From Breoghania sp963678585 (lineage in GTDB: Bacteria; Pseudomonadota; Alphaproteobacteria; Rhizobiales; Stappiaceae), in assembly GCA_963678585.2 (NCBI GenBank), contig CAXXGA010000002.1, positions 2,914,001-2,978,000 on the forward strand: DNA of 64,000 bases, given 5' to 3'. The notes beneath the pieces are model-generated. The model was not told the origin of the DNA, did no database searches, and worked only from the letters and a program-made list of their open reading frames with translations. The translations under genes were made by a program, and so were the position numbers. Shown piece by piece: positions 17,435-26,248 of the stretch; the first letter of the stretch is position 1, and every line of letters begins with the position of its first letter.

Positions 17435-18352
17435 ATGGAACCAGCCCGCACACCTCTCCCCCACACGCCCTATGAGGGCGACAAGTCTCCCTTCTCGGTC
17501 GGCCTCGCCCCGCTCGATCTTCACGACTGGATCGAGATCGACGATCTTCTGCCTGACTATCTGCGGCAGAAGGCGGAGCTTTTCGAAAAGGATGAAAGTG
17601 CGGTCTTCGCCGCCGAACCCGAGACACGCGATGCGCAAGGAGAGACGCTGGCGCTGCTTCTGGAGCATCTGCCGCGCCGCTTTCCCGATCTCTACGAATT
17701 CGACGGCGAGACGATCACCGTCACGGCAACGGGCGCGTCCTATCGCATCGCCGACCATGCCGCCGCGCCTTTGAGGCTCGCAGCCCTTCTGGTGCAGGAA
17801 GATCTCGTTCTGATGCGAAAAGGTCCGAAGGGCTACCGGCTGGCCGCCGCCGCCCTCACCTTTCCCTCCTCATGGTCGCTTCGCGAGAAGTTCTCGCAGG
17901 ACATGACCGCGATCCATGAAAACGTGCCCGGCTTCAACGGCGCACGCATGGGAGCGATCGTCGGACGGATATTCGAAAACCTGCCCGTGGACGCCCCGGT
18001 CTGGCGGCTGAACTGGTCGATCTACGGCGACGGAGAACTGCATCATCCGGCGGCGAAATCGCTGGAGGCGCAGGTCGCCGCCGGCGATCCCTCGCTCTTC
18101 GTGCGCGTGGAACGCCAGACGCTGCGCCGCCTGCCGCAATCGGGCGACGTGCTCTTCACCATCCGCATCCACGTCGATCCGTTCGAAGCCTTCGCCCGCC
18201 ACCCGGAAGGCGCGCGGCTTGCAGCCGGGCTTCGCGCCCAGCTTCTGGCGCTCGATCCCGACCAGCTTGCCTACAAGAGCCTGACGACGATCCGCGACCG
18301 GGTGGCCGCCCGGCTGGCGGAATTCGCAGGCGAGACAGAAGCCGCGGGCTGA
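17435..18352 (+). CDS. Haem-dependent oxidative N-demethylase-like protein (DUF3445)
   Basis: A 305-residue protein of the DUF3445/HODM family, whose characterised relatives are haem enzymes acting on dimethylamine-type substrates through a PAS-like haem domain. Recognisable pieces are FPSSWSLREKFSQDMTAIHE (the most conserved family block), HENVPG, and RLNWSIYGDGELHHP, then VRVERQTLRRLPQSGDVLFT. The frame opens upstream with TTG; the ATG at 17435 fits the family N-terminus. It stands alone, with a bidirectional hairpin after it. The substrate is unknown. Confidence 0.85.
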   Translation: MEPARTPLPHTPYEGDKSPFSVGLAPLDLHDWIEIDDLLPDYLRQKAELFEKDESAVFAAEPETRDAQGETLALLLEHLPRRFPDLYEFDGETITVTATGASYRIADHAAAPLRLAALLVQEDLVLMRKGPKGYRLAAAALTFPSSWSLREKFSQDMTAIHENVPGFNGARMGAIVGRIFENLPVDAPVWRLNWSIYGDGELHHPAAKSLEAQVAAGDPSLFVRVERQTLRRLPQSGDVLFTIRIHVDPFEAFARHPEGARLAAGLRAQLLALDPDQLAYKSLTTIRDRVAARLAEFAGETEAAG

Positions 18353-18371
18353 ACCGGCAGCACAAACGAAA

Positions 18372-18391
18372 ACGGCCCCTTGCGGGGCCGT
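18372..18391. terminator. Bidirectional hairpin between DUF3445 gene and gapR
   Basis: A perfect 8-bp stem (ACGGCCCC / GGGGCCGT) with a TTGC tetraloop, flanked by A-rich sequence on one side and TTCATC on the other, lies between two convergent genes. Confidence 0.7.
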
Positions 18392-18438
18392 TCATCAGAT
18401 CCGGCAGGCTGTTAGCCTGTCTGAGAGAGCCTTGAAGC

Positions 18439-18708
18439 TCAGTCTTCCTGCGGGCCGCCGGCAGACAGCATGCCGAGCGCATGCAGGTAGAGATCGAGGA
18501 TCGCTTCCTGTTCTTCGCGCTCATGCGGCTCCTGTTTGCGCAGACGCACGACCTGACGCAGGATCTTGACGTCAAAGCCCATGGCCTTGGCCTCGCCGTA
18601 GACGTCCTTGACGTCGTCGGAAATGGCCTTCTTCTCTTCTTCAAGCCGCTCGATGCGCTCCACGAAGGCGCGCAACTGATCGGCGGCAACCCCACCCGTG
18701 TCAGCCAT
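18439..18708 (-). CDS. gapR: GapR-family nucleoid-associated protein (DUF2312)
   Basis: An 89-residue protein of the DUF2312/UPF0335 family. The Caulobacter member GapR binds overtwisted, AT-rich DNA ahead of replication forks and transcription and stimulates topoisomerases. The helical core is clear: ADQLRAFVERIERLEEEKK, then DVYGEAKAMGFDVKILRQVV. Length and charge pattern match. The start at 18708 has GGAG eight bases upstream. It is in line with the DUF1244 gene, the order often seen in Rhizobiales. Confidence 0.93.
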   Translation of the reverse strand: MADTGGVAADQLRAFVERIERLEEEKKAISDDVKDVYGEAKAMGFDVKILRQVVRLRKQEPHEREEQEAILDLYLHALGMLSAGGPQED

Positions 18709-18879
18709 GGTGAGAGCTCCTCATTTGGGTTCATGGAATCGGCGCGCGAAGAACCGCACGCGGGAAATTCGGCTCGCTTGGGTGCCAGAAACAAGGGAGC
18801 CGGTCAAGGCGCGATTGCGCTGACGCATACGGCATGGTCAGCTTCGGCGAGGCAACGCAAGCGCCCCGTATCGCAGCAC

Positions 18880-19197
18880 TCAATCGGCAGGCTTGTTCAC
18901 CTCGAAGGCCGCCTTCTGCTCGGCGCTCGCCTCGCTCTGATAGCTGGCCTTCCATTCGTCATAGGGCATGCCATAGACGATTTCGCGCGACGCATCTTTG
19001 GAAAGCTCAAGCCCCTTGTCCGCCGCCGCATCCTTGTACCAGTTGGACAGGCAATTGCGGCAGAAGCCCGCGAGGTTCATCAGGTCGATATTCTGTACGT
19101 CGGTGCGCGCGCGCAGGTGGTCGAGCAAACGGCGAAAGGCCGCCGCCTCAAGCTCGGTGCGCGTGGCCTCATCGATATCGATCTTGCTCCCGGACAT
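18880..19197 (-). CDS. DUF1244 domain protein
   Basis: A 105-residue soluble protein of the DUF1244 family, function unknown. Family signatures seen are AAAFRRLLDHLRARTDVQNI, NLAGFCRNCLSNWY (with two Cys) and SREIVYGMPYDEWK. The two cysteines three residues apart could bind metal, but that is not established. The start at 19197 has GGGAGGGAA upstream. It lies 171 bp upstream of gapR and 82 bp after the next amidohydrolase gene on the same strand, so the three may form a transcription unit. Confidence 0.88.
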   Translation of the reverse strand: MSGSKIDIDEATRTELEAAAFRRLLDHLRARTDVQNIDLMNLAGFCRNCLSNWYKDAAADKGLELSKDASREIVYGMPYDEWKASYQSEASAEQKAAFEVNKPAD

Positions 19198-19279
19198 GTG
19201 TTCCCTCCCCGAAACCGTGAAATTCCTCCGACGCCTTCAGATCGGGTCCCTCACCCGAAACGTCAAGGCACGAACGCGC

Positions 19280-20143
19280 TCACGCCTTGTTCTGCGCTCC
19301 GCGCCGGTTGCGCGAATAGTCCGCACGCGAACCGTAATGGCGCACCACGTGGGCATCCTCGGCCGCGTTGACCTCGCGCAGGATCGGCTCCAGCCGATCC
19401 GCCCACGCCGCCACGCCCTGCGCATCGCCGATGAGGTCCTGCCTCACCTCGATGAGTGCATGGGCGAGCCCGCGCATGGTGGCGTGCTTGTACATGGTGT
19501 CGTAGCGCAGCGCCCCGTCATAGGGCTCGTTGTCACCCACGATCAGAGCCGGATCGCGCGCCAGCGCCTCAAGCAGGATATCGGGCGCGCGCGGATCGAG
19601 ATCCCACAGGATGCCCACATGCCAGGGCCGCGCCCAGCCGCGCCACACAGCCGTAAACGAGTGAATGGAGACGATCACCGGCGGGCGGCCGCTCGCCGTC
19701 ATCCGCTCCAGCGCTGCGGCAACCGTTTCATGATAGGGGCGGTAATAACGCTCGATCCGGCGCTGGCGCTCTTCCTCGCCGATATAGGCGTTTTCGGGAA
19801 CGAGCGCTCCGTCGGAGATGCGCATCACGATGGTGGGGTCGTCCTCGCCGCGGTTCGGATCGATCAGCAGGCGCGAGAAGGTCGTCATGACCGCGGGCGC
19901 ATTGAGCCGGGCGGCAAGCGTGCGCGTCAGATCCCTGACGCCGATGTCGTAACCGATATGCCGCTCCAACTGCTCGCGCGGAAGACCCAGCGTGCCGTAT
20001 TGCGCGGGAAGCTCGTTGCGCGCGTGATCGCAAATGAGCAGCAATCCACCGGCCTCGTCCCCGGCAAGGATTTCGACCGGCTCAAAATCTTCCGAAGCGT
20101 CCGCCACGGGGGCGGACGTGCTGTCGCTGTTCAGGCTGTTCAT
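19280..20143 (-). CDS. N-formylglutamate amidohydrolase family protein (paralogue 1)
   Basis: A 287-residue protein of the N-formylglutamate amidohydrolase fold, which hydrolyses N-formyl-glutamate to glutamate and formate in histidine breakdown. Motifs are LLLICDHARNELPAQYG (N-terminal metal-ligand region), LIDPNRGEDDPTIV, and IVSIHSFTAVWRG with the conserved His and Ser. The C-terminus keeps LIEVRQDLIG. The ATG at 20143 is preferred; 20203 and 20383 are upstream alternatives without a clear ribosome site. No other hut gene is nearby, so a general N-acyl-glutamate hydrolase role is also possible. Confidence 0.85.
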   Translation of the reverse strand: MNSLNSDSTSAPVADASEDFEPVEILAGDEAGGLLLICDHARNELPAQYGTLGLPREQLERHIGYDIGVRDLTRTLAARLNAPAVMTTFSRLLIDPNRGEDDPTIVMRISDGALVPENAYIGEEERQRRIERYYRPYHETVAAALERMTASGRPPVIVSIHSFTAVWRGWARPWHVGILWDLDPRAPDILLEALARDPALIVGDNEPYDGALRYDTMYKHATMRGLAHALIEVRQDLIGDAQGVAAWADRLEPILREVNAAEDAHVVRHYGSRADYSRNRRGAQNKA

Positions 20144-20361
20144 GGCGTGTCCGTTGAAGGCTGAATAGCCCGATTTTGGATGACGTGGGTTATCGCTTGC
20201 CATAGGAATGGGCGCTGCGTCCACCCTGTGCGATAGATTGCACGATTGCAGCACCATGCTGAAACCGCTTTTTTCTGGCCAGCGCAGGTGGAGCGAAACC
20301 ACGTCACATCCCACTGTCGCGCCCCCATGCGCTGGGGGCCGATAAACCGAGCCGTGCGAAC

Positions 20362-21390
20362 ATGTCGTCCTCCCCCCAGACAACCGCCACCCCCATTGCC
20401 GAGGCCGGTACGATCGCCGCCGCCGTCATCGCCCTTCTGACGGGCGCTGTCGCCATGGGCGTCTCGCCGGTTTTCGTGCGCTATGCGGAAGTCGGCCCCT
20501 TCACCAGCGCCTTTTACCGCGTGACCCTCGCCCTGCCGCTGCTGGCGCTCTGGGCGCGGCTTGAATCGGACGGGCAATCCTCTCCGCGCTGGAACCGCGC
20601 GACGATACTGACGGGCCTGTTCTTTGCGGGCGACCTGATCTTCTGGCATCTGGCCATCGTCAACACCACGATGGCCAACGCCACTTTCCTCGCCACCACG
20701 GCTCCGGTCTGGGTGCTGATGGGCTCGGGACTCTTCATCGGGGAACGCGTGACCCGGCAGATGTTCTTCGGCCTCGGCTTCTGCCTTCTGGGCGCAGGCG
20801 CGCTTGTCGGCTCCAGCATGCAGCTAGAGCCCGAACGTCTGACCGGCGACCTCTACGGCATCATCACCTCCATGTTCTTCGGGGCTTATTTCCTCGCCAT
20901 GCGCGTGGCGCGTCGCAGCGCCCGTCCGGGCCTCGTGCTCTATCGCTCCACGCTCGTCACCGCCGCCGCCCTGTTTCTGGCCGCGCTCGTGATGGAAAAC
21001 GACTTCACCCCCGCAAGCTGGACCGGCGTCGCCGCGCTGATTGCCGTCGCGGTCATCAGCCACTCGGGCGGACAGGGCCTGCTCGCCTTCGCCCTCGGTC
21101 ACCTGTCGGCAGGCTTTTCCTCGCTGGTGATCTTCCTTGAGGCGGTGGCAGCCGCCTTCTTCGGCTGGCTGGTCTTTTCCGAAACCCTGTCGACGCTCCA
21201 GTTCGCAGGCGGCGCGGCCATTCTCGTCGGTATCTGGGTCGCCCGCCCGCGCAACTCCCGGACCCATGCCGCCCCCCTGGCAGCAAGCGGGGCGGCTCCC
21301 GTCGTCGCTCCCGACATCGCGTACGAGCCCGGCGAAACACCGTCTTCGGCCGCCGACAGCCCCGTAAACACGGGTGCGTCCACCAAGTAG
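20362..21390 (+). CDS. DMT-superfamily exporter (EamA domains)
   Basis: An inner-membrane protein of 342 residues with ten predicted helices in two EamA repeats, typical of amino-acid or metabolite exporters. The first repeat has SPVFVRYAEVGPFTSAFYRV and ATFLATTAPVWVLMGSG. The second has LSAGFSSLVIFLEAVAAAFF, and the protein ends in a Pro/Ala-rich 40-residue cytosolic tail. It is divergent from the amidohydrolase gene, with overlapping upstream regions. The substrate is unknown. Confidence 0.9.
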   Translation: MSSSPQTTATPIAEAGTIAAAVIALLTGAVAMGVSPVFVRYAEVGPFTSAFYRVTLALPLLALWARLESDGQSSPRWNRATILTGLFFAGDLIFWHLAIVNTTMANATFLATTAPVWVLMGSGLFIGERVTRQMFFGLGFCLLGAGALVGSSMQLEPERLTGDLYGIITSMFFGAYFLAMRVARRSARPGLVLYRSTLVTAAALFLAALVMENDFTPASWTGVAALIAVAVISHSGGQGLLAFALGHLSAGFSSLVIFLEAVAAAFFGWLVFSETLSTLQFAGGAAILVGIWVARPRNSRTHAAPLAASGAAPVVAPDIAYEPGETPSSAADSPVNTGASTK

Positions 21391-21697
21391 TCGCAAGATC
21401 GCGCCGGCGCGCCAGCCGGGCGCGAACGGTAACGGACTGCACGCAAGGCCAAATAGTCTTGGATAATCAGGCACAAGACCCGGATGACTACGCATGGCCT
21501 TGATACCGCCTCATTTTTCGGGCGAAACGACATTGTCTGTTGAGACATGCGACGCCGCGTTTGTTCGGTCGGACGGAACGCAGAAATACAATGACCTACT
21601 GGAACGTCTCTGTCTCCCACGGGGAGTAACGTTGACAAACGACCGCAACATTCGCAATAAGAACAATAGTTTCCATTGCGGGCATAATGATCACCCC
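21391..21697. other. Upstream region of the DUF1036-pyk unit
   Basis: A 307-bp spacer. It contains a perfect TTGACA at 21632-21637 and an imperfect inverted repeat GCAAT...ATTGC just before the DUF1036 start. No gene is seen. Confidence 0.4.
21632..21660 (+). promoter_or_regulatory. Candidate promoter for the DUF1036-pyk operon
   Basis: TTGACA is followed after 17 bases by CAATAA, a poor -10. The -35 match is perfect and lies 60 bp before the DUF1036 start. Confidence 0.35.
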
Positions 21698-22186
21698 ATG
21701 AAGTCGTCCAGCCTTTCAAAACAAGGTTTGCCGCGCAGCCTGAAAATGGCCGGAGCGGGGGTATTTGCGCTGGTCGTCACCGGCGCCTGCATGACGGTTC
21801 TCGGTGCGACGCCCGCTGCGGCGGACCTCAGGCTTTGCAACAAGACCGAGAGCCAGGTCGGCGTTGCAATCGGCTATCGCGACAAGACCGAATGGTCGAC
21901 CGAAGGCTGGTGGAACCTCCCGGCCAAGACTTGTGAAACCTTGATACCTGGTCATCTTTCCTCACGTTATTACTACGTATACGCAATTGATTACGATCAG
22001 GGCGGGGAATGGGGCGGTCGTGCTTTCATGTGCACGAGAGAAAAGGAATTCACGATTCGCGGCATTGCGGACTGTATTGCCCGCGGGTATGAACGAACCG
22101 GATTCTTCGAGATCGATACGGGCGAACAGCGAAGCTGGACGGTCCAATTGACCGAGCCCGTCCAACAGGGAACAGGCAGCAGATGA
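21698..22186 (+). CDS. DUF1036 exported protein
   Basis: A 162-residue secreted protein with a signal peptide: a basic start, a hydrophobic stretch at about 16-36 and a cleavage region ATPAAA-D around residue 43. The mature part is a DUF1036 domain: DLRLCNKTESQVGVAIGYRD, then GWWNLPAKTCETLI, and paired cysteines likely forming disulfides in the periplasm. Function is unknown. Its stop overlaps the pyk start (ATGA), so the two are translationally coupled, an arrangement I recall as common in Rhizobiales. The ATG at 21698 was chosen because it begins the signal peptide. Confidence 0.88.
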   Translation: MKSSSLSKQGLPRSLKMAGAGVFALVVTGACMTVLGATPAAADLRLCNKTESQVGVAIGYRDKTEWSTEGWWNLPAKTCETLIPGHLSSRYYYVYAIDYDQGGEWGGRAFMCTREKEFTIRGIADCIARGYERTGFFEIDTGEQRSWTVQLTEPVQQGTGSR

Positions 22187-23619
22187 AGCGCAACAGACGG
22201 GTCAAAATTCTTGCAACACTGGGCCCGTCTTCGTCCGATCAGTCGATGATCGAGACACTCTTCAAAGCCGGTGCCGACGTCTTCCGCATCAACATGAGCC
22301 ACACCGACCACGCGTTGCTGGAAACGCTGGTCACGCGCATTCGCGCGGTGGAGGCCAGCCTCGGCCGCCCGATCGGCATCCTCGCCGACCTTCAGGGCCC
22401 GAAGCTGCGTGTCGGCACCTTCAAGGAAAAATCGGTGATGCTCGAAAAGGGCGCCACCTTCGTGCTCGACAGCGAGGACGAGCCCGGCGACGAGACCCGC
22501 GTCCGGCTGCCCCACCCGGAAATCCTCTCCGAACTGGAGCCCGGCCACCGGCTGCTTCTCGATGACGGCAAGATCGAGCTTGTCGTCACCGAATGCGACG
22601 CCGCCAGTGCGACGACGCGCGTGGAGGTCGGCGGCAAGCTTTCCGCCCGCAAGGGCGTTTCCGTTCCCGACACCACCATCGCCGTCAGCGCGCTCACCCC
22701 GAAGGACCGCAAGGACCTCGACGCCGCGCTGGAAGCCAATGTGGACTGGATCGCCCTTTCCTTCATCCAGCGTCCCGAAGACCTGGCCGAAGCGCGCAAG
22801 CTGACCCGCGGGCGCGCCGGACTTCTGGCCAAGATCGAAAAGCCGCAGGCCGTGGAACGGCTGGCGGAGATCATCGAGCTTTCCGATGCGCTGATGGTCG
22901 CGCGCGGCGATCTCGGCGTGGAAATGCCGCTTGAAAAGGTCCCCGGCATCCAGAAGCAGATCACCCGCGCCGCGCGCCGCGCAGGCAAGCCGGTGGTGGT
23001 CGCAACCCAGATGCTGGAATCCATGATCACCTCGCCGGTGCCCACCCGCGCGGAAGTGTCCGACGTCGCCACCGCCGTCTTCGAAGGCGCGGATGCGGTG
23101 ATGCTGTCGGCGGAATCGGCGGCCGGCGAATATCCGGAAGCCGCCGTTGCGACGATGAACCGGGTGGCCGAGCAGGTCGAGCAAGACCCCAATTACCTCG
23201 ACATCATGCACTCCCAGCGCACCAGCCCCGAGCCGACCGGCGCGGATACGATTTCCGCCGCTGCACGTCAGATCGCCGATACGCTGAACCTCGCCGCCAT
23301 CGTATGCTACACGTCGTCGGGCGCCACGGGCCTGCGCGCCGCGCGCGAACGCCCCTCCACGCCGATCATCTGCCTGTCGCCGGTGGTTTCCATCGCCCGG
23401 CGCATGGCGCTGGTGTGGGGCACGCATTGCGTGGTCTCCGAGGATGCGGACAACGAAGAAAAGATGATCGACCGCGCCTGCCGGATCGCGTTCTCCAACA
23501 AGTTCGCAAAGCCCGGCCAGCGCATCATCATCACCGCAGGCATTCCTTTCGGAACCCCCGGCTCCACCAACATGCTGCGTATCGCCTTCGTCGGCTCCGA
23601 CGGGCTGGGCGGCATCTAG
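22183..23619 (+). CDS. pyk: Pyruvate kinase
   Basis: Catalyses phosphoenolpyruvate + ADP to pyruvate + ATP, the last step of glycolysis or the Entner-Doudoroff route. The 478-residue protein starts RRVKILATLGPSS and has VFRINMSHTDH (substrate and K+ site region), ILADLQGPKLRVG, and the pyruvate-kinase signature around LLAKIEKPQAVE. MVARGDLGVEMP and VVATQMLESM are also intact. The C-terminal allosteric domain is present. It overlaps the DUF1036 gene by four bases and is followed by a strong terminator. Confidence 0.98.
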   Translation: MKRNRRVKILATLGPSSSDQSMIETLFKAGADVFRINMSHTDHALLETLVTRIRAVEASLGRPIGILADLQGPKLRVGTFKEKSVMLEKGATFVLDSEDEPGDETRVRLPHPEILSELEPGHRLLLDDGKIELVVTECDAASATTRVEVGGKLSARKGVSVPDTTIAVSALTPKDRKDLDAALEANVDWIALSFIQRPEDLAEARKLTRGRAGLLAKIEKPQAVERLAEIIELSDALMVARGDLGVEMPLEKVPGIQKQITRAARRAGKPVVVATQMLESMITSPVPTRAEVSDVATAVFEGADAVMLSAESAAGEYPEAAVATMNRVAEQVEQDPNYLDIMHSQRTSPEPTGADTISAAARQIADTLNLAAIVCYTSSGATGLRAARERPSTPIICLSPVVSIARRMALVWGTHCVVSEDADNEEKMIDRACRIAFSNKFAKPGQRIIITAGIPFGTPGSTNMLRIAFVGSDGLGGI

Positions 23620-23649
23620 ACCCCGGCAAACCGGCGCATGAAACTGAAA

Positions 23650-23675
23650 AGGCCGCCCACGGGGCGGCCTTTTTC
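23650..23675 (+). terminator. Rho-independent terminator of pyk
   Basis: AGGCCGCCC pairs with GGGCGGCCT around an ACG-type loop, followed directly by TTTTT. Confidence 0.88.
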
Positions 23676-23723
23676 ATTGGAGCCTGCGCCTGTCCGCTTT
23701 CATTGGAGCCTGCGCCTGTCCGC
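23672..23723. repeat. Perfect 26-bp tandem duplication
   Basis: The unit TTTCATTGGAGCCTGCGCCT + GTCCGC occurs twice head to tail with no mismatch (23672-23697 and 23698-23723). It starts in the U-run of the pyk terminator and ends just before the stop of the convergent TPR gene. Identity suggests a recent event or an assembly artefact. Confidence 0.9.
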
Positions 23724-23727
23724 CCGG

Positions 23728-24531
23728 CTAGAGCGCCACGCCGCCGGTTCTCTTGCGAAGCTCTTCGGCCGCCTTCTCCGCCTTTTCCTGATGCGGATAG
23801 ATTTCCAGAATGCGCTCATAGGTGCGCAGCGCACCCACATCGTCATCGGTCGCCTGCTGGATGGCCGCCAGACCGGCCAGCGCGCCCCAGTGGCGCGGCT
23901 CCAGCGCCAGCGTGCGCTCGATATCGACCAGCGCCTTGCCCATGTCTCCGGCCATGAAATACGCCGCAGCGCGCCGGTTCCAGCCCGCCGCATAATCCGG
24001 CTTGTAGCGCACCACAGCATCGAGAAGATCGAGCGCCAGCGCCGTTTCCTTGGCCGAGATCGCCTTGGCGGCGCGCGCCATCAGAAGATCCACCGTCGCG
24101 CTGCCTGAACGCAGCCAGAGCATCTGGATGGAATGGGCGGCCCCCGCCCGCGCCTTGTCGCTGTCCTCTTCTTTTAGCATCGTGAACAGCGTGTCGAGAT
24201 CCGGCTTGGCGGGCTTTGCCTCTTCAACGGCCTCGCCGTCATCCACCTCAGGCGCATCCACCCGCGGCGGCGGCGGAACCTCTCCGGGATCGAGCGGACT
24301 TTCCTCGAATTCCGGAGGCTCTTCCTCGCGCAGGTCCGGAATGTCGGGCACCTGCGGCGTCAGATCCGGCACGTCCATCTGAACCGGTGTCGCAATCGCC
24401 CCCTGAAAGGAACCGGACGCGGTTTCCGCCAGCGCCGGTGCCTGCACGGCGCAGAAAAGCGCAAGCCCCGACAGGCATGACCCGACGAGATGTCCCGGAC
24501 GCAGACGATCGGAAGAAATGAACGAGCGCAT
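23728..24531 (-). CDS. Exported TPR-repeat protein
   Basis: A 267-residue protein with a signal peptide (hydrophobic around residues 15-35, ending ALAETA) and a Pro/Glu-rich linker (about 50-105). At least three tetratricopeptide repeats follow (about 140-260). They read as helix pairs with the TPR pattern, such as YKPDYAAGWNRRAAAYFMAG and LEPRHWGALAGLAAIQQ. It probably works as a periplasmic scaffold. It is convergent with pyk. Proteins of this layout are widespread in Rhizobiales without a fixed role. Confidence 0.85.
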   Translation of the reverse strand: MRSFISSDRLRPGHLVGSCLSGLALFCAVQAPALAETASGSFQGAIATPVQMDVPDLTPQVPDIPDLREEEPPEFEESPLDPGEVPPPPRVDAPEVDDGEAVEEAKPAKPDLDTLFTMLKEEDSDKARAGAAHSIQMLWLRSGSATVDLLMARAAKAISAKETALALDLLDAVVRYKPDYAAGWNRRAAAYFMAGDMGKALVDIERTLALEPRHWGALAGLAAIQQATDDDVGALRTYERILEIYPHQEKAEKAAEELRKRTGGVAL

Positions 24532-24696
24532 GGATCGATTATGCCCATGGCGCGACCTTTACGTCAAAACAGCAAAAGGCCGGATGCGCGCACGCGCGAT
24601 CAATCAGGCGTGATGAGGGGACACACCCAAAAGACAGGCAGAAAAGGATGGAGAAGGCAGGATCGGACGGTTACGAAAGCCGCGCAGCCCGAACAC

Positions 24697-24723
24697 CAAA
24701 AGGCGCGCGGAAACCGCGCGCCT
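24697..24723 (-). terminator. Terminator of rpmJ
   Basis: On the minus strand a 10-bp stem (AGGCGCGCGG / CCGCGCGCCT) with a 3-nt loop is followed by TTTTGG, 48 bp after the rpmJ stop. Confidence 0.75.
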
Positions 24724-24770
24724 GAAGGAAACGATCTCAAGCAGGTCGGCACAAAGCCGACCGCGCCGAC

Positions 24771-24896
24771 TCAGCCCTGGCGAGCCTTGAAGCGCGGGTT
24801 CCGCTTGTTGATGATATAGACGCGGCCACGACGGCGAACCATGCGGTTGTCACGGTGACGGCCCATCAGGGCCTTGAGCGAATTCTTGATCTTCAT
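24771..24896 (-). CDS. rpmJ: 50S ribosomal protein L36 (zinc-free type)
   Basis: A 41-residue ribosomal protein: MKIKNSLKALMGRHRDNRMV, then RRRGRVYIINKRNPRFKARQ, ending in Gly. It is the paralogue type without the four zinc ligands (C- form, YkgO-like), which is the usual form in alphaproteobacteria. It is a stand-alone gene with its own terminator and is easily missed because of its size. A GGGAACGAG stretch precedes the ATG. Confidence 0.96.
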   Translation of the reverse strand: MKIKNSLKALMGRHRDNRMVRRRGRVYIINKRNPRFKARQG

Positions 24897-25041
24897 CGTT
24901 CTCGTTCCCGTCCGGGATTATCCTCACCGCCCTGCCGACAGGCAGGGCCCTGATCCATAATTTGAAGCACCGGGTTCCGGCGAACCGCAACCCTCCGACA
25001 AACTTCCACCCCGCATGCGCGGGGCAAAAAGGCCGGGGAAA

Positions 25042-25116
25042 TGGTGGGCGTGACTGGGATTGAACCAGTGACCCCTACGATGTCAACGTAGTGCTCTCCC
25101 GCTGAGCTACACGCCC
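25042..25116 (-). tRNA. tRNA-Val (anticodon GAC)
   Basis: The transcript folds as a full cloverleaf: acceptor GGGCGTG / CACGCCC, D-arm GCTC...GAGC, anticodon stem CTACG / CGTAG with loop TTGACAT, and T-arm ACTGG TTCAATC CCAGT. The anticodon is GAC, reading GUC and GUU. Discriminator A and an encoded CCA end give 75 nt. A sigma-70-like promoter lies about 125 bp upstream. Confidence 0.97.
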
Positions 25117-25240
25117 GAAACTTTTCGGTTGCGACCGGCTTCGCATTCCTTGCGAGCTGACCCTTCGGATGATGGGTCGGGCCGTTTCGGAGAAGCGACC
25201 GGTCTGCGGGTTCGCGGCGAAGCCCGCCGCGGTGGTGAGC

Positions 25241-25269
25241 GATATAGCGGGAACCGAACCGCGGCGCAA
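25241..25269 (-). promoter_or_regulatory. Candidate sigma-70 promoter for tRNA-Val
   Basis: On the minus strand TTGCGC is followed after exactly 17 bases by TATATC. It would give a leader of about 115-120 nt containing GC-rich inverted repeats before the mature tRNA. Confidence 0.5.
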
Positions 25270-25406
25270 GACCGTTGATCGGGTTTTTGATCGTCCCCGC
25301 GCTTCGCCGCACCGTCCTGTGGAAACATGACACGCGATTTGTGGAAACCCGCGCGCCCCGAAACCGTCCTTTCAAAGGCCGCCGCGGCACGAATGCCTTG
25401 CGCCGG

Positions 25407-25766
25407 TCAGGCGGCCAGCATCCGCTCCACTTCCGTGACCAGATCGCGCAGGTGGAAGGGCTTCGACAGCACCTTGGCGTCCTTGGGTGCGTTCGAATCG
25501 GGGTTGAGCGCCACAGCGGCAAACCCCGTGATGAACATCACCTTCAGATCCGGATCGAGCTGGGTGGCGCGGCGAGCAAGCTCGATGCCATCCATCTCCG
25601 GCATGACGATATCGGTCAGGAGCAGCGTGAAGGGCTCTTCTCGAATGCGCTCGTATGCGCTCATGCCATTATCGAAGGATACGACGTCGTATCCGGCATT
25701 TTCCAATGCCTTGGCGAGAAACCGCCGCATGTCATTGTCATCTTCCGCGAGAAGGATTCGCGACAT
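25407..25766 (-). CDS. cpdR: Single-domain response regulator CpdR
   Basis: A 119-residue receiver-only regulator. In Caulobacter and Sinorhizobium, unphosphorylated CpdR brings ClpXP to substrates such as CtrA and thus times the cell cycle. It starts MSRILLAEDDNDMRRFLAKA (acidic pocket) and has the phospho-acceptor Asp in LLLTDIVMPEMDG and the conserved Lys in VLSKPFHL. No output domain follows. The ATG at 25766 is preferred over a TTG nine bases upstream. The divergent neighbour, an N-formylglutamate amidohydrolase gene, and the following sRNA and hisN match the order I recall in Sinorhizobium. Confidence 0.92.
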   Translation of the reverse strand: MSRILLAEDDNDMRRFLAKALENAGYDVVSFDNGMSAYERIREEPFTLLLTDIVMPEMDGIELARRATQLDPDLKVMFITGFAAVALNPDSNAPKDAKVLSKPFHLRDLVTEVERMLAA

Positions 25767-26248
25767 CACACCCAACCATGATCGAGAAATCTAACCGGCC
25801 GTCCGCTCCGCCCCCCGCTCGCGCGGCGTTCCCTGCCCGCGCTCGCCATGGAACCGGCCATGTGACCGGTCTTGCAAGACAGGACTGCGAACAGCGGCGC
25901 AAACGAGCCTGACGGCTCACACCATCCGAATTCTTTTCATCCCATAACCGCCGAACTATGTAAACATCCGGTGAAACCTGAATGGATCCGACCGTCTCAA
26001 AGGCCCTGTTTCCACGCCCTTCCACGGCCATCCGGGCCCCTGAAGCGGGGCGAGGACGGGCCCATTCGCGTTTCCTCTGGTCTGGACAGCCCCGCCTCTT
26101 TATGGGCACCTAGAAAGCCGGAGGGAGTTGTGCGAAGCCGCGGAGCTTGTCGGGCACCGCCTGAAACCCCTTCGCCGCGACCGGATACGAATACCCGGTC
26201 CGGCAATGCGAAACCTGCGCGCGGTCGGCGTGAAACGGGATAGAGCGA
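25767..26248. other. Divergent spacer between cpdR and the amidohydrolase gene
   Basis: 482 bp with no convincing gene. It contains a short inverted repeat GAGCCTGACGGCTC (about 25907-25920). No clear promoter or CtrA site was recognised. Confidence 0.4.

Noticed and set aside
24771..24896. L36 lacking its zinc ligands as a sign of damage
   Set aside because: The cysteine-free type is a normal paralogue class and common in alphaproteobacteria.
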